From Nocardia brasiliensis NBRC 14402 (GTDB lineage Bacteria; Actinomycetota; Actinomycetes; Mycobacteriales; Mycobacteriaceae): 40,859 nt of DNA. Position numbers and translations under genes: made by a program. The stretch covers positions 1-40,859 of the forward strand of contig NZ_BAFT02000082.1 of NCBI RefSeq assembly GCF_000308475.2. The letters run 5' to 3'. The notes beneath the pieces were generated by a model, which worked only from the letters and a program-made list of their open reading frames with translations, searched no databases and had not been told where the DNA came from. Below are positions 30,799 through 39,884 of the stretch, piece after piece; position 1 is the stretch's first letter, and each line of letters starts with the position of its first letter.

Positions 30799-33186
30799 AT
30801 GACTCAGCACTTGGGCGAGGCGAATGTCGAGCAATCGGCAGGAGCCCCGCAGTCGAACGGTGCCGCCACCGGGGGAGAACCGCCCAAACCCGGTACCCCC
30901 GCCCGGCAGGCCGGCGCGACCGCGGCGGTGCCGACCTCGGCCTCGCGCCGGGTGCGCGCCAGGCTCGCCCGCCGGATGACCGGTCAGCGCGGTATCGCCG
31001 CGGTGAAGCCGGTGCTGGAACCGTTGGCCAGCGTGCATCGTGAGCTGTATCCGAAGGCGAACCTGACGCTGTTGCAGCGCGCCTTCGACGTGGCCGACGA
31101 GCGGCACAAGCATCAGTTCCGCAAATCCGGCGATCCGTACATCACGCACCCGCTCGCGGTGGCCAACATCCTGGCCGAGCTGGGCATGGACACCACCACG
31201 CTGGTGGCCGCGCTGCTGCACGACACGGTCGAGGACACCGGCTACTCGCTCGAGCAGCTGACCCTGGACTTCGGTCCCGAGGTCGCGCACCTGGTGGACG
31301 GCGTCACCAAGCTGGACAAGGTCAATCTCGGCGCGGCCGCCGAGGCCGAGACGATCCGCAAGATGATCATCGCGATGGCGCGCGATCCGCGCGTGCTGGT
31401 GATCAAGGTCGCCGACCGGCTGCACAACATGCGCACCATGCGCTTCCTGCCGCCGGAGAAGCAGGCGAAGAAGGCCAAGGAAACGCTCGAAGTCATTGCG
31501 CCGCTTGCCCATCGCCTCGGTATGGCGACGGTCAAGTGGGAGCTGGAGGACCTCGCGTTCGCCATCCTGCACCCGAAGAAGTACGACGAGATCGTGCGTC
31601 TGGTCGCCGACCGGGCGCCCTCGCGCGACACCTACCTGGCCAAGGTGCGCGCCGAGATCGTCAATACCCTCGCGGCCTCCCGGATCAACGCGATCGTCGA
31701 GGGCCGCCCGAAGCACTACTGGTCGATCTACCAGAAGATGATCGTCAAGGGGAAGGACTTCGACGACATCCACGACCTGGTCGGCATCCGCATCCTCTGC
31801 GACGAGGTCCGTGACTGCTACGCCGCGGTCGGCGTGGTGCACTCGCTGTGGCAGCCGATGGCGGGCCGGTTCAAGGACTACATCGCCCAGCCGCGCTACG
31901 GCGTCTACCAGTCGCTGCACACCACCGTGGTCGGTCCGGACGGCAAGCCGCTGGAGGTGCAGATCCGCACCCAGGACATGCACCGCACCGCGGAGTTCGG
32001 CATCGCCGCGCACTGGCGCTACAAGGAGACCCGCGGCAAGCACTCCAACGACAGCACCGAAGTCGACGACATGGCGTGGATGCGTCAGCTGCTCGACTGG
32101 CAGCGGGAGGCGGCCGACCCGGCCGAGTTCCTGGAGTCGCTGCGGTTCGACCTGAAGTCGCCGGAGATCTTCGTGTTCACCCCGAAGGGCGACGTGATCA
32201 CGCTGCCGCAGAAGTCGACCCCGGTCGATTTCGCGTACGCGGTGCATACCGAGGTCGGGCACAAGTGTATCGGCGCCCGGGTGAACGGCAGGTTGGTCGC
32301 GCTGGAGCGACAGCTGGAGAACGGTGAGGTCGTCGAGGTGTTCACCTCGAAGGCGCAGAACGCCGGGCCGAGCCGGGACTGGCAGAACTTCGTGGTCTCG
32401 CCGCGCGCCAAGGCCAAGATCCGGCAGTGGTTCGCCAAGGAGCGCCGCGAGGAGGCCCTGGAGAACGGCAAGGAGCAGATCTCCAAGGAGGTCCGCCGGG
32501 TCGGTCTGCCGCTGCAGCGGTTGATGAGCGTCGACGCGATGACCGCGGTCGCGCACGAACTGCACTACACCGATATCTCCACGCTGTACACCGCGGTCGG
32601 GGAACACCAGGTCTCCGCGCATCACGTGGTGCAGCGCCTGATGGCGCAGCTGGGCGGCATCGGTGACGTGGAGAACGAGCTGGCCGAGCGGTCCACCCCG
32701 TCGACCACCCCGGCGCGGCAGCGGACCACCGGCGACGCGGGCGTGCTGATTCCCGGCGCGCCGGGCACGGTGGCCAAGCTGGCCAAGTGCTGTACGCCGG
32801 TGCCGGGCGACGAGATCATGGGCTTCGTGACGCGTGGCGGCGCGGTCAGCGTGCACCGCACCGACTGCACCAACGCCGGATCGTTGCAGGATCAGGCCGA
32901 ACGCATCATCGAGGTGGCCTGGGCGCCGTCGCCGTCGTCGGTGTTCCTGGTGGCCATCCAGATCGAGGCGCTCGACCGCACCCGGTTGCTTTCCGACGTG
33001 ACGAAGGTGCTCGCCGACGAGAAGGTGAACATCCTGTCCGCGTCGGTGGCCACGCACGGCGATCGGGTGGCGATCAGCAAGTTCACCTTCGAGATGGGCG
33101 ATCCGAAGCATCTGGGCCATCTGCTGAACGTGGTCCGCAATGTGGAGGGCGTCTACGACGTCTACCGCGTTACCTCCGCCGCCTGA
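30799..33186 (+). CDS. relA: Bifunctional (p)ppGpp synthetase/hydrolase RelA/SpoT
   Basis: The 795-residue cytosolic protein makes and degrades the alarmone (p)ppGpp. The HD hydrolase domain (about residues 110-260) has the HP of THPLAVANIL and ALLHDTVEDTGYS. The synthetase domain (about 280-420) has KHYWSIYQKM, FDDIHDLVGIRIL and QPRYGVYQSLHTTVVG. A TGS domain follows (VFTPKGDVITLPQKSTPVDF) and an ACT domain closes the protein (VFLVAIQIEALDRTRLLSDV). The length matches mycobacterial RelA. The ATG has GAGAGG upstream. In relatives apt is directly upstream, so this gene marks the far border of the accessory block. Confidence 0.97.
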   Translation: MTQHLGEANVEQSAGAPQSNGAATGGEPPKPGTPARQAGATAAVPTSASRRVRARLARRMTGQRGIAAVKPVLEPLASVHRELYPKANLTLLQRAFDVADERHKHQFRKSGDPYITHPLAVANILAELGMDTTTLVAALLHDTVEDTGYSLEQLTLDFGPEVAHLVDGVTKLDKVNLGAAAEAETIRKMIIAMARDPRVLVIKVADRLHNMRTMRFLPPEKQAKKAKETLEVIAPLAHRLGMATVKWELEDLAFAILHPKKYDEIVRLVADRAPSRDTYLAKVRAEIVNTLAASRINAIVEGRPKHYWSIYQKMIVKGKDFDDIHDLVGIRILCDEVRDCYAAVGVVHSLWQPMAGRFKDYIAQPRYGVYQSLHTTVVGPDGKPLEVQIRTQDMHRTAEFGIAAHWRYKETRGKHSNDSTEVDDMAWMRQLLDWQREAADPAEFLESLRFDLKSPEIFVFTPKGDVITLPQKSTPVDFAYAVHTEVGHKCIGARVNGRLVALERQLENGEVVEVFTSKAQNAGPSRDWQNFVVSPRAKAKIRQWFAKERREEALENGKEQISKEVRRVGLPLQRLMSVDAMTAVAHELHYTDISTLYTAVGEHQVSAHHVVQRLMAQLGGIGDVENELAERSTPSTTPARQRTTGDAGVLIPGAPGTVAKLAKCCTPVPGDEIMGFVTRGGAVSVHRTDCTNAGSLQDQAERIIEVAWAPSPSSVFLVAIQIEALDRTRLLSDVTKVLADEKVNILSASVATHGDRVAISKFTFEMGDPKHLGHLLNVVRNVEGVYDVYRVTSAA

Positions 33187-33399
33187 TATCCGAGTTGCTG
33201 GTCAGCTCCCCTTGACGTGTCATTCGCTTTGGCATTGGCAACATTTGGGCAATCCATTTGCCGGATCGGTGGTTTCTGTCCGAATGCCGGCACCCTCGCG
33301 CGGCCGGAAGTTGGCGTCGCGGTGGGCATTTCGCGTCGCGGGTGGGTCGCCGACCAGTTGCTCTCGTTTTCGGACCATCGGAAAGTTGCCGGAGGGTTA

Positions 33400-33427
33400 T
33401 TGACGGCACGCCGGAATGTGTCAGAGT
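33400..33427 (+). promoter_or_regulatory. Possible promoter in the relA-cutinase gap
   Basis: The 363-base gap (33187-33549) is less GC-rich than the genes beside it, as expected for promoters. TTGACG (33400-33405) with CAGAGT (33422-33427), 16-base spacer, is the best candidate and would leave a leader of over 100 bases. No RNA gene or repeat is recognised. Confidence 0.3.
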
Positions 33428-33549
33428 GCTTTCGGCAGTTCATGCAAACTTTTCGGCGATGCCACAGCAATAGCCGGAATCTGTTACGGTCTATTGCGTT
33501 TCATGGCGTTGATGATAGCTGCGGCAACACGGATTGATTGCGGATCGCT

Positions 33550-35178
33550 ATGACTAACTATTCGGCAGGTGTCACGGGGGTGCTGACAGCACTCGCCGTG
33601 ACCGTGGCTACCGCGGGAATCGCCGTAGCCGATCCGCCGAAACCCGCGGGCCCGTCGACGAACATCGCGCTCAGCGCTTGTCCGGCACTGTACGCCTTGG
33701 GAATTCAAGGTACCGGCGAATCGTCGCCGGACGCCGCGCCGTCCACCGATACCGGAATGCTGTCCACCGTCTTCCGGCCGATGCTGGCCAAGGCGGCGGA
33801 CGCGGGTCTGGTGGATCGCGCCTATGTGCCCTACGAATCCAGTTTCGGCGGCGCAACCGCCGGCGCCGCGGTGCCGTACTCGGAATCGGTCACCGGCGGC
33901 CTGGTCCGGCTGCGGACGATGGCCAAGAACGTCGCCGACCGGTGCGCCGACACCCGATTCGCGGTGGTCGGCTACTCGCAGGGCGCGCACGTTGCTTCGG
34001 TCTTCGCCCAGGAGGTCGGGCAGGGGAACGGGGTGCTGCCCGCCGACAAGGTCGCCGCGGTGGCCCTGTTCGGCGACCCGACCCGCAACGCGGGCGCCCC
34101 GCTGTTCCCCGGCTCGCCGGGTAAGGCGACGCCCGATCCCGCGCCGGGCACCGCGGGCGATCGGTTGGCCGAACTCACTGCGCTGCCGCTGACGCCGGCC
34201 ACCGGCGGCGGCATCGGCCCGGACCGGGACCGGGCGGCCAATTTCGGGGCGCTCACCGGCCGCGTGGCGAGTTTCTGTGCCGCGGGCGACCTGGCGTGCG
34301 ACGCACCGCAGGGCGCGCCGATTCTGAAGGCGGTCACCAACGTCGTCGGTCAGTCCAAGCTCAGCGGGGGCGACCCGATCACCTCGCTGGTCTCCATCGC
34401 CCAGGCGCTGGCGTACACCTCGATCAAGACCGCGACCAAGGTGGTCAACGAGGACGTGCAGGGCAATTCGCTCGCCACGCTGTCGCTCTCGCCCAAGAAG
34501 TCGATCTCCGAGCGGCTCGCCGACGCCGCCGACCCGCGGACCCCGCTGGACCTGCCCGCCGCGCTGCAGGCGCTGGTGAAGGTCGGCACGATCGGGTTGA
34601 ACGCGGTCGTCGCGGTGGTGAAGACGGTGCTCAACCCGGCCGCCATCAGCGAGTTGGCCACCGCTGGGCTGTCCGATCCGCCGGCCGCGCTGCTCTCGCT
34701 CGGAACCAAACTCGCGGGCGCGCTGACTCAGCTCGTGCCGCCGACCACGGGTGTTCGATTGGTGAACCAGGCCTTCGACGCGGTCGTGCAGAACATCACC
34801 GACAACAGCGAATTACTCGATACCACCACCTGGGTGCGATATTGGGACACCGTGCAGCGCCATCACGCGTACAACACCGCGACGGTCGCCGCGAACGGTG
34901 ACACACCCACGACATTCGTGGCCGATTGGTTAGCCGCGATCGCCCGCGATATCGCCGGTGCATTCGGCGCGAACGGCAGTCCACGCGGTGGCGCAGATAA
35001 GCCACCGACGGGATTCTTCGGCGAGCAATCCGGCGCGTCGACTACGCCGAATTCGTCCGGTACGGGACAATTTCCGTTCGGGACAGGAGCCGATGGCGCC
35101 TCATCCGGCGGCGCGACGTCGATTCCGCCCACCGATCGACCCGGCACCGCCAACACCTACCCGTTCTCCACGAACTGA
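33550..35178 (+). CDS. Secreted cutinase-family esterase with long C-terminal region
   Basis: The 542-residue product has a signal peptide (LTALAVTVATAGIAVA, cut near residue 30) and a cutinase alpha/beta fold: CPALYALGIQGTGES near residue 45, the nucleophile elbow GYSQGAH (about 144), and FCAAGDLACD with the catalytic aspartate. The histidine of HHAYNT (about 440) could complete the triad, leaving about 190 residues between them. Normal cutinases have 200-250 residues, so there is a large insertion. The tail is rich in G, T, S and P. The ATG at 33550 is preferred to TTG 33538. It precedes the secretion-like cluster on the same strand. Confidence 0.87.
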   Translation: MTNYSAGVTGVLTALAVTVATAGIAVADPPKPAGPSTNIALSACPALYALGIQGTGESSPDAAPSTDTGMLSTVFRPMLAKAADAGLVDRAYVPYESSFGGATAGAAVPYSESVTGGLVRLRTMAKNVADRCADTRFAVVGYSQGAHVASVFAQEVGQGNGVLPADKVAAVALFGDPTRNAGAPLFPGSPGKATPDPAPGTAGDRLAELTALPLTPATGGGIGPDRDRAANFGALTGRVASFCAAGDLACDAPQGAPILKAVTNVVGQSKLSGGDPITSLVSIAQALAYTSIKTATKVVNEDVQGNSLATLSLSPKKSISERLADAADPRTPLDLPAALQALVKVGTIGLNAVVAVVKTVLNPAAISELATAGLSDPPAALLSLGTKLAGALTQLVPPTTGVRLVNQAFDAVVQNITDNSELLDTTTWVRYWDTVQRHHAYNTATVAANGDTPTTFVADWLAAIARDIAGAFGANGSPRGGADKPPTGFFGEQSGASTTPNSSGTGQFPFGTGADGASSGGATSIPPTDRPGTANTYPFSTN

Positions 35179-35235
35179 TCGCCGAGAGGGTCCGACGATG
35201 CTGCATCATGCGTCTCGCTCAGCGGGAATGGGGGA

Positions 35236-36195
35236 ATGTTGAAGTCGTACAAAGATCTGTCGCGATGGTACGGCGCACTGGAGCCGGAAACCGCCCCGGT
35301 GCACCGGGACGAGACGGACCCGGTACAGCTCGACGACGACGGCCCGGCCCGGTACCCGCACTACATCCGGGACGAACCCGCGCCCGAGGTGCCGGCCGAA
35401 CTCGCCGCCCAGCGCAGCGAATTCACCGGCGGCTGGTCGGATTGGGTGGGGCGCGCGCCCGGCCCGGACGACGACTACACCCCGCGCGACGCCGACCTGG
35501 TGCGCTTCCCGTGGCCCGACGAGGACGACTACGACCACTTCGACGAGCCGCGCCGGCGCTCGTCCGGTGCGCTGCGCGCGCAGGCGCGGGCGCGCGGGTC
35601 GCGCCGGACCCGGGTGTTCGTGGTCCTGGTCATCGCCGTGCTGCTGCTCGGCGCGGCGGCCGCGGGTGTGCTGTTCCTGGTGAATTCGGCGAGCCACCGG
35701 GCCGCGCCCAGGACGCCGACGCCGGCCGCCTCGGTGCAGTTCACCGCGGGCAGCGTGCAGGCGGGCGTGAGCACCGACAGCTTGCTCAGCCGGTCGCAGG
35801 CGGGTGTGTCCACCCACCGCCCGAACGGCGCCTGCCCCACCGAACACGCGGCGACCATCGTGCGCGGTGCCGAAAAGGGCAGCACCGCAACGGGTCCCGA
35901 CGCCATCATGGCGTTCCAGTACGCCTACTACGTCGAGCGGTCCGGCGAACGGGCCAGGCAGGCGGTCGCCGACGACGCGACCGTGTCACCCGCCGCGACC
36001 ATCCAACGCGGCATCGATACGATCCCCGCCGGAACCACCCACTGCGTGCGGATCGTGACCATCGCGGACAACCGGTACTCGGTGGAGGTCACCGAGTATC
36101 GCCCCGGCGGCGTGCCCGCCACGTACAACAAGCAGACGGTCACCACCGCGGTGATCGACGGCCGCACCCTGATCACGGGCATCGCGGCCGGGTAG
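35236..36195 (+). CDS. Single-TM membrane protein of the secretion-like cluster
   Basis: The 319-residue product has an acidic, proline-rich cytoplasmic half (about 125 residues, many D, E and P), one TM segment (VFVVLVIAVLLLGAAAAGVL at about 128-147), and an extracytoplasmic domain of about 170 residues. That domain contains HAATIVRGAEKGSTATGPDA and AIMAFQYAYYVERSG, the kind of C-terminal domain found in membrane proteins of actinobacterial T4SS-like loci. The ATG has GCGGGA at good spacing. The next gene starts 16 bases after the stop. Its role is unknown; it may link the ATPases to the envelope. Confidence 0.72.
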   Translation: MLKSYKDLSRWYGALEPETAPVHRDETDPVQLDDDGPARYPHYIRDEPAPEVPAELAAQRSEFTGGWSDWVGRAPGPDDDYTPRDADLVRFPWPDEDDYDHFDEPRRRSSGALRAQARARGSRRTRVFVVLVIAVLLLGAAAAGVLFLVNSASHRAAPRTPTPAASVQFTAGSVQAGVSTDSLLSRSQAGVSTHRPNGACPTEHAATIVRGAEKGSTATGPDAIMAFQYAYYVERSGERARQAVADDATVSPAATIQRGIDTIPAGTTHCVRIVTIADNRYSVEVTEYRPGGVPATYNKQTVTTAVIDGRTLITGIAAG

Positions 36196-36211
36196 AGGAG
36201 AGCAGGAAGCG

Positions 36212-37090
36212 ATGGGAGAGGACTGGAGCCGCTGGCTCGACGAGGCACCCGAAGCGGGTGAATCGTCGGGCAAGCCTGGGCGCTCCAAGGCTCCGGTGGT
36301 GCGATTGCGGCGCGGCAAGGGTGGTGGTTCCGGCGCGGACCAACCGTTACAACGTCCGATCCTGGTGGTCGGCGGCTGCGGGGGCGCGGGCACCACCACC
36401 ACGGCGCTCGGCATCGCCGGTGAGCTCGGCATGGCGGGTACCCCCACGGTCGCGGTGGACGCGACGCAGGCGGGCAGCGACCTCGCGCTGCGCGGCGCGG
36501 ACGAGCACCTGCACCCGATCAGCCTGCAGTCCTGGCTATACGGCCGCGGCGACGACGAACCCGCGCCGCTGAAGGAATGCCTGTCCCGGGCGACCTCGGG
36601 CATCGGTCTGCTGTGGCGGGACTCGGCGCCGCTGCGCCGGCGTGCGACCTACCTCACGGTCGCGCGCGCGGTGTACGACTCGGGGCATACCGCGGTGTAC
36701 GACGGCGGCAGCCCGATTGCCGGACGACAGCTGCGGCCACTGCTCGATGACGCGGATGTCGCTCTGGTACTTGCCATTCCGGCGCGCGCCGACGCCGCGA
36801 ACCGACTCCGGGTCACCCTGGAATGGTTGGACGACCAGTTCGGGGACTCCGCGGAGGGGCAGGGCGGCGGCATCGTCGGCGACACCACCATCGTCATCTC
36901 GCACCAGCATCCCGGCACCGAATCGCGCGTTGCCGAGCATTTGCGTGAGCATCTGTCGGGCTGGGTGCGCGATATCCGCGAGATTCCCTACGACCCGCAC
37001 CTGGCCAGAGGCGAGCTGGTCCGCCACGCCTCGTTGGCCATCGAGACGCGCCGGGCTTATGGGCGCCTGCTCGCCGGGGTGGCATCATGA
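36212..37090 (+). CDS. ParA/MinD-like P-loop protein with a degenerate Walker A
   Basis: The 292-residue product has a MinD/ParA-like fold after a basic linker: ILVVGGCGGAGTTTTALGIA at about residues 50-69, then TVAVDATQAGSDLAL and a switch-like AVYDGGSPIAG. The Walker A lacks the lysine of the GKT motif (GCGGAGTTTT), so ATP hydrolysis is doubtful and it may only bind nucleotide or serve as a scaffold. GAGGAGAGCAGGAAG is before the ATG. The stop overlaps the next start by ATGA. Such proteins occur in actinobacterial type IV secretion-like clusters. Confidence 0.78.
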   Translation: MGEDWSRWLDEAPEAGESSGKPGRSKAPVVRLRRGKGGGSGADQPLQRPILVVGGCGGAGTTTTALGIAGELGMAGTPTVAVDATQAGSDLALRGADEHLHPISLQSWLYGRGDDEPAPLKECLSRATSGIGLLWRDSAPLRRRATYLTVARAVYDSGHTAVYDGGSPIAGRQLRPLLDDADVALVLAIPARADAANRLRVTLEWLDDQFGDSAEGQGGGIVGDTTIVISHQHPGTESRVAEHLREHLSGWVRDIREIPYDPHLARGELVRHASLAIETRRAYGRLLAGVAS

Positions 37091-37758
37091 CCGCCGCCAT
37101 GAGTTTTCGACGTCAACAACCCGAATCCGCGCCCGTCGGTGTCGTCGCCCCGCCGGAATCGCGGCGCGCCCCGATCTGGGACCGTCCGGTGCCCGGGATC
37201 GGCCGCGCACCGCTGGTCTGGCTGCTCGGCGTACACGGCGGCGCGGGCGCCAGCAGCCTCGCGCACGTGCTTGCGCCCGCGGCGGATTCGAGTCGGCGCT
37301 GGCCCGGCGTCTTCGATCGCGAGTCCCCCTTCGTCGTGCTGGTGGCCAGGGAGACCATCTCGGGGCTTACCCGCGCGCACGATCTACTGCGCCAACATCA
37401 TTCGGGTTTCGCGGGTTCCTGCGAGGTGCTCGGGCTGATCACCGTCGCGGCCCGGCCCGGCCGGTTGCCCGCCGAGATCCGCCGCTACCGCGACGTGGTC
37501 GGTTCGCTGGCCGGCCAGTTGTGGCAGGTCCCGTGGTACGAGGAGTGGACGCTGGTAGAACCGGAGAAGTTGCCGGTGTGGACGCCGGGCGACCCGATGC
37601 CACCGAAGAAGCGCAAGATCGACCCGCTGGAGGAGGTACCGCTCGATGTCCGAGAGCTCGGCGCCGACATCGTCGCGGCGGCACGTACGGCACTGGAGGA
37701 GGCGGAACTCGACGATCCGGCGCAGCACCGGGGCGGCCGCAAGCCGCCCGATCAGTGA
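37087..37758 (+). CDS. P-loop-like protein of the secretion-like cluster (DUF6668-like)
   Basis: The 223-residue product has a MinD-like N-terminal strand and loop, LVWLLGVHGGAGASSLAHVL (about residues 42-61), without the Walker lysine. It continues FVVLVARETISGL and VLGLITVAARPG, then WYEEWTLVEPE and a proline/lysine-rich stretch (PPKKRKI). The pattern agrees with the actinobacterial DUF6668 family as I recall it. With the previous gene it forms a pair of degenerate ATPase-like proteins, translationally coupled. Confidence 0.7.
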   Translation: MTAAMSFRRQQPESAPVGVVAPPESRRAPIWDRPVPGIGRAPLVWLLGVHGGAGASSLAHVLAPAADSSRRWPGVFDRESPFVVLVARETISGLTRAHDLLRQHHSGFAGSCEVLGLITVAARPGRLPAEIRRYRDVVGSLAGQLWQVPWYEEWTLVEPEKLPVWTPGDPMPPKKRKIDPLEEVPLDVRELGADIVAAARTALEEAELDDPAQHRGGRKPPDQ

Positions 37759-37809
37759 CCTCACGCATGGAATCGGCGACGACCCAACTACTTTCGAGAA
37801 AGGCACCCG

Positions 37810-38106
37810 ATGAGCACGATTCTCCTCGCCGTGCAGGAGACGTACGGCACCGTCCTTGCGCAGGTCGGTAATCCGACCCCCGAGGCGCCTCCGGGCTCGG
37901 AGAAGATCCTGCAGTTGGTGCGCTACCTGACCTGGTTCGTGCTGCTCTCCGGCATCTGCGGAATCACCTACGCGGGCGGCAAATTCGCGTGGGAGAAGTG
38001 GACCGGTGGCGGGCTGGAGTCGCCGAAGATGGTGGCGGGAGCCATGATCGGCGGCGTCGTCGCGACCAGCGCGGGCACCATCATGAACGCCGTCATCGGA
38101 ACCTGA
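37810..38106 (+). CDS. Small two-TM protein, pilin-like (TrbC/VirB2-like)
   Basis: The 98-residue product has two TM segments (LVRYLTWFVLLSGICGITYA at about 36-55, and MVAGAMIGGVVATSAGTIMN at about 73-92), separated by a short polar loop with KFAWEKW. Size, two-helix layout and gene position fit the small VirB2/TrbC-type subunits of conjugation-like systems. This is an inference from layout, not from a clear family match. The stop overlaps the next gene's start by one base (TGATG). Confidence 0.65.
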   Translation: MSTILLAVQETYGTVLAQVGNPTPEAPPGSEKILQLVRYLTWFVLLSGICGITYAGGKFAWEKWTGGGLESPKMVAGAMIGGVVATSAGTIMNAVIGT

Positions 38107-38390
38107 TGTCCGCGATGGGAACCGTGCGCGCGTCGGCAGTCGAGCTGCTGGCCTACAAGCAGATGCCCTCCGAGGTACTGCAACCGCTGATGCAGCTGCT
38201 GAACTGGCTGCTCTGGTTCGTCCTGCTGGTGTGCCTGGCGTGGATGATCGTCTCGGCGGGCCGGCTGTGGATCGCGTTTCGCAGCGATCTGGCGATGAAC
38301 GACGCCTCGCACGGGGTGCTGATGAGTCTGCTCGGAGCGACGGTGGCCAGCACAGCGTCGGGGATCGCCTTGGCGTTCCTGCCGACGTGA
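38106..38390 (+). CDS. Second small two-TM protein
   Basis: The 94-residue product again has two TM segments (PLMQLLNWLLWFVLLVCLAW at about 27-46, and GVLMSLLGATVASTASGIAL at about 69-88) around a polar loop. Its plan mirrors the preceding 98-residue protein, including a glycine/alanine/serine/threonine-rich second helix, so the two are probably diverged duplicates. Upstream coupling is by TGATG, and the stop overlaps the lipoprotein start by GTGA. Together they may form a hetero-oligomeric membrane or pilus-like structure. Confidence 0.65.
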   Translation: MSAMGTVRASAVELLAYKQMPSEVLQPLMQLLNWLLWFVLLVCLAWMIVSAGRLWIAFRSDLAMNDASHGVLMSLLGATVASTASGIALAFLPT

Positions 38391-39004
38391 GCGAGCGCAG
38401 GGGGACCACGGCGGGGGCCTTCGGCGCCGCGCTGCTGCTCGCCACGGTGGGCTGCGGTGGCGGTGACGAACAGACCGGACCCGACCTGTCCGCGCCGCCG
38501 ACCGGTGTGCGCTGGCAGCCGTTCCAGGGCGTGGCGTTGCCGCATACCGATCAAGGGCCAGAGTCGGTCGCCGACGGCGCCGCAACGGGTTTCGAGCATT
38601 CGCCGCGCGGCGCGGGCGTCGCCGCGATCACGCACGCGGTGCGGCTCGCGGTGGCCGCCGACAGCCAATGGGCGAAAGTCGCGGCGCGCGAACTCGTTCC
38701 GGGCCCGGCCAAGGACGAGTGGGCGATCAACCGGTTCCAGCTCTCGATCACCGGCCCGGCCGCGCCCGAGTACGCGCCGAGAGTGCTCGGCTACAAGATC
38801 ACCGGTTACACCGACGAACGCAGCACCGTCGATGTGCACACCGAATACTCCGACAGCTCCAAGGCGGTGAATCACACCACCGTCGAATGGTTCGGCCAGG
38901 ACTGGCGGTTACGCCTGCCCGATCCGGGCACCATGGCCAGACCGATCGATCCGATCGACGTATTACCCCCCGACACCGTGAAATTGGAGGCACCGCAGTC
39001 ATGA
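38387..39004 (+). CDS. Lipoprotein of the secretion-like cluster
   Basis: The 205-residue product has a short N-terminal signal with lipobox ATVGC (cysteine near residue 23). The mature domain reads WQPFQGVALPHTDQGPESVA, then ATGFEHSPRGAGVAAI, then HAVRLAVAADSQW. The same order of motifs occurs in the next gene product, so the two are homologous. The GTG at 38387 overlaps the upstream stop. The frame is open back to 38231 only as an overlap. Exposed outside the membrane, it is likely part of the channel complex. Confidence 0.75.
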   Translation: MSERRGTTAGAFGAALLLATVGCGGGDEQTGPDLSAPPTGVRWQPFQGVALPHTDQGPESVADGAATGFEHSPRGAGVAAITHAVRLAVAADSQWAKVAARELVPGPAKDEWAINRFQLSITGPAAPEYAPRVLGYKITGYTDERSTVDVHTEYSDSSKAVNHTTVEWFGQDWRLRLPDPGTMARPIDPIDVLPPDTVKLEAPQS

Positions 39005-39819
39005 GTGAGAAGGAGTCGTACGCGCGCGATCGCGTCTCCTTCGGTGCCGTAGCGTCCGCCGCCGTGCTGGCGCTCATCGTGATCGTGGGAATCATCGTGT
39101 ATGTCAGCCGCGACGACGACGGCGGCGCGGCGGCGACCGGCCCCGCGGCCGCGGAATCGGCCGGCGGCTCGGGCTTCGGCAACCCCGAGGTCGATATTCT
39201 CGGCCGGCGCGTCGATGTCCCGAACAACGCTGCGGGCCAGATACTTCCGCAGGATCCGACCCGTCAGCGCAAACCCGACGACGGCGACTGGCTGACCGCG
39301 GCGCCCGAGGGCACCACCGCCCCGCACGGCTGGCAGCGGGTCTACGGCGCGTCGGTGCCGTTCTCCACCTCCGACGGGCCGACCCGCATCGAAGACAATC
39401 TGGCCGTGGGCTATTCGCACACGCCACAGGGCGCGGTGCTGGCCGCGGCGCAGATCACCTACCGGCTCAACGCGAGACCGGCCTTCCGGGACCTGTACGT
39501 GCGGCAGGTGCGGGTCTCGGCGGCCCAGATCGCGGCCTACGACCGGGCGCTCGCGGCGGACAAGCTGCCCGAGCAGCAGCCGGAGAAGGTGACCAAGTAC
39601 TTCGTCGCCTCCGACGCGTTCAAGGTCGACGACTACGCCGACGATCTGGCCATCGTCCGGCTCGCCACGCGCGGGCCGGTGGTGGACGGCAAACAACTGT
39701 GGGCGGCGGTCCGCCTGGTCATGGTCTGGGACGCCGGCGACTGGCGGCTCAAGCCCTCGACGTCCAACACCCCGCAGACCGAGTACGTCGAGTCGCTCGG
39801 TGGGTGGACGAAATGGTGA
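39001..39819 (+). CDS. Membrane-anchored paralogue of the lipoprotein (DUF8175-like)
   Basis: The 272-residue product has a short cytoplasmic N-terminus, one TM segment (AVASAAVLALIVIVGIIVYV at about 16-35) and an extracytoplasmic domain. The domain has WQRVYGASVPFSTSDGP, then NLAVGYSHTPQGAVLAA, then AQITYRLNARP, repeating the lipoprotein's motif order. A C-terminal WKTWAAVRLVMVWDAGDW-like end is also shared in character (here LWAAVRLVMVWDAGDWRLKP). The start overlaps the lipoprotein stop by ATGA. A DUF8175-type assignment is from memory and uncertain. Confidence 0.75.
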   Translation: MSEKESYARDRVSFGAVASAAVLALIVIVGIIVYVSRDDDGGAAATGPAAAESAGGSGFGNPEVDILGRRVDVPNNAAGQILPQDPTRQRKPDDGDWLTAAPEGTTAPHGWQRVYGASVPFSTSDGPTRIEDNLAVGYSHTPQGAVLAAAQITYRLNARPAFRDLYVRQVRVSAAQIAAYDRALAADKLPEQQPEKVTKYFVASDAFKVDDYADDLAIVRLATRGPVVDGKQLWAAVRLVMVWDAGDWRLKPSTSNTPQTEYVESLGGWTKW

Positions 39820-39884
39820 GCACGGTGAGAAAGGCGCGGGAAACACTTGACGGCCGACCAGCGCAGCAGCGAGGGGTGCACACA

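Noticed and set aside
30586..33120. Open frame of 844 codons antisense to relA
   Set aside because: It is the mirror of a well-defined gene in very GC-rich DNA; composition is H/R/Q/G-rich and no domain is visible.
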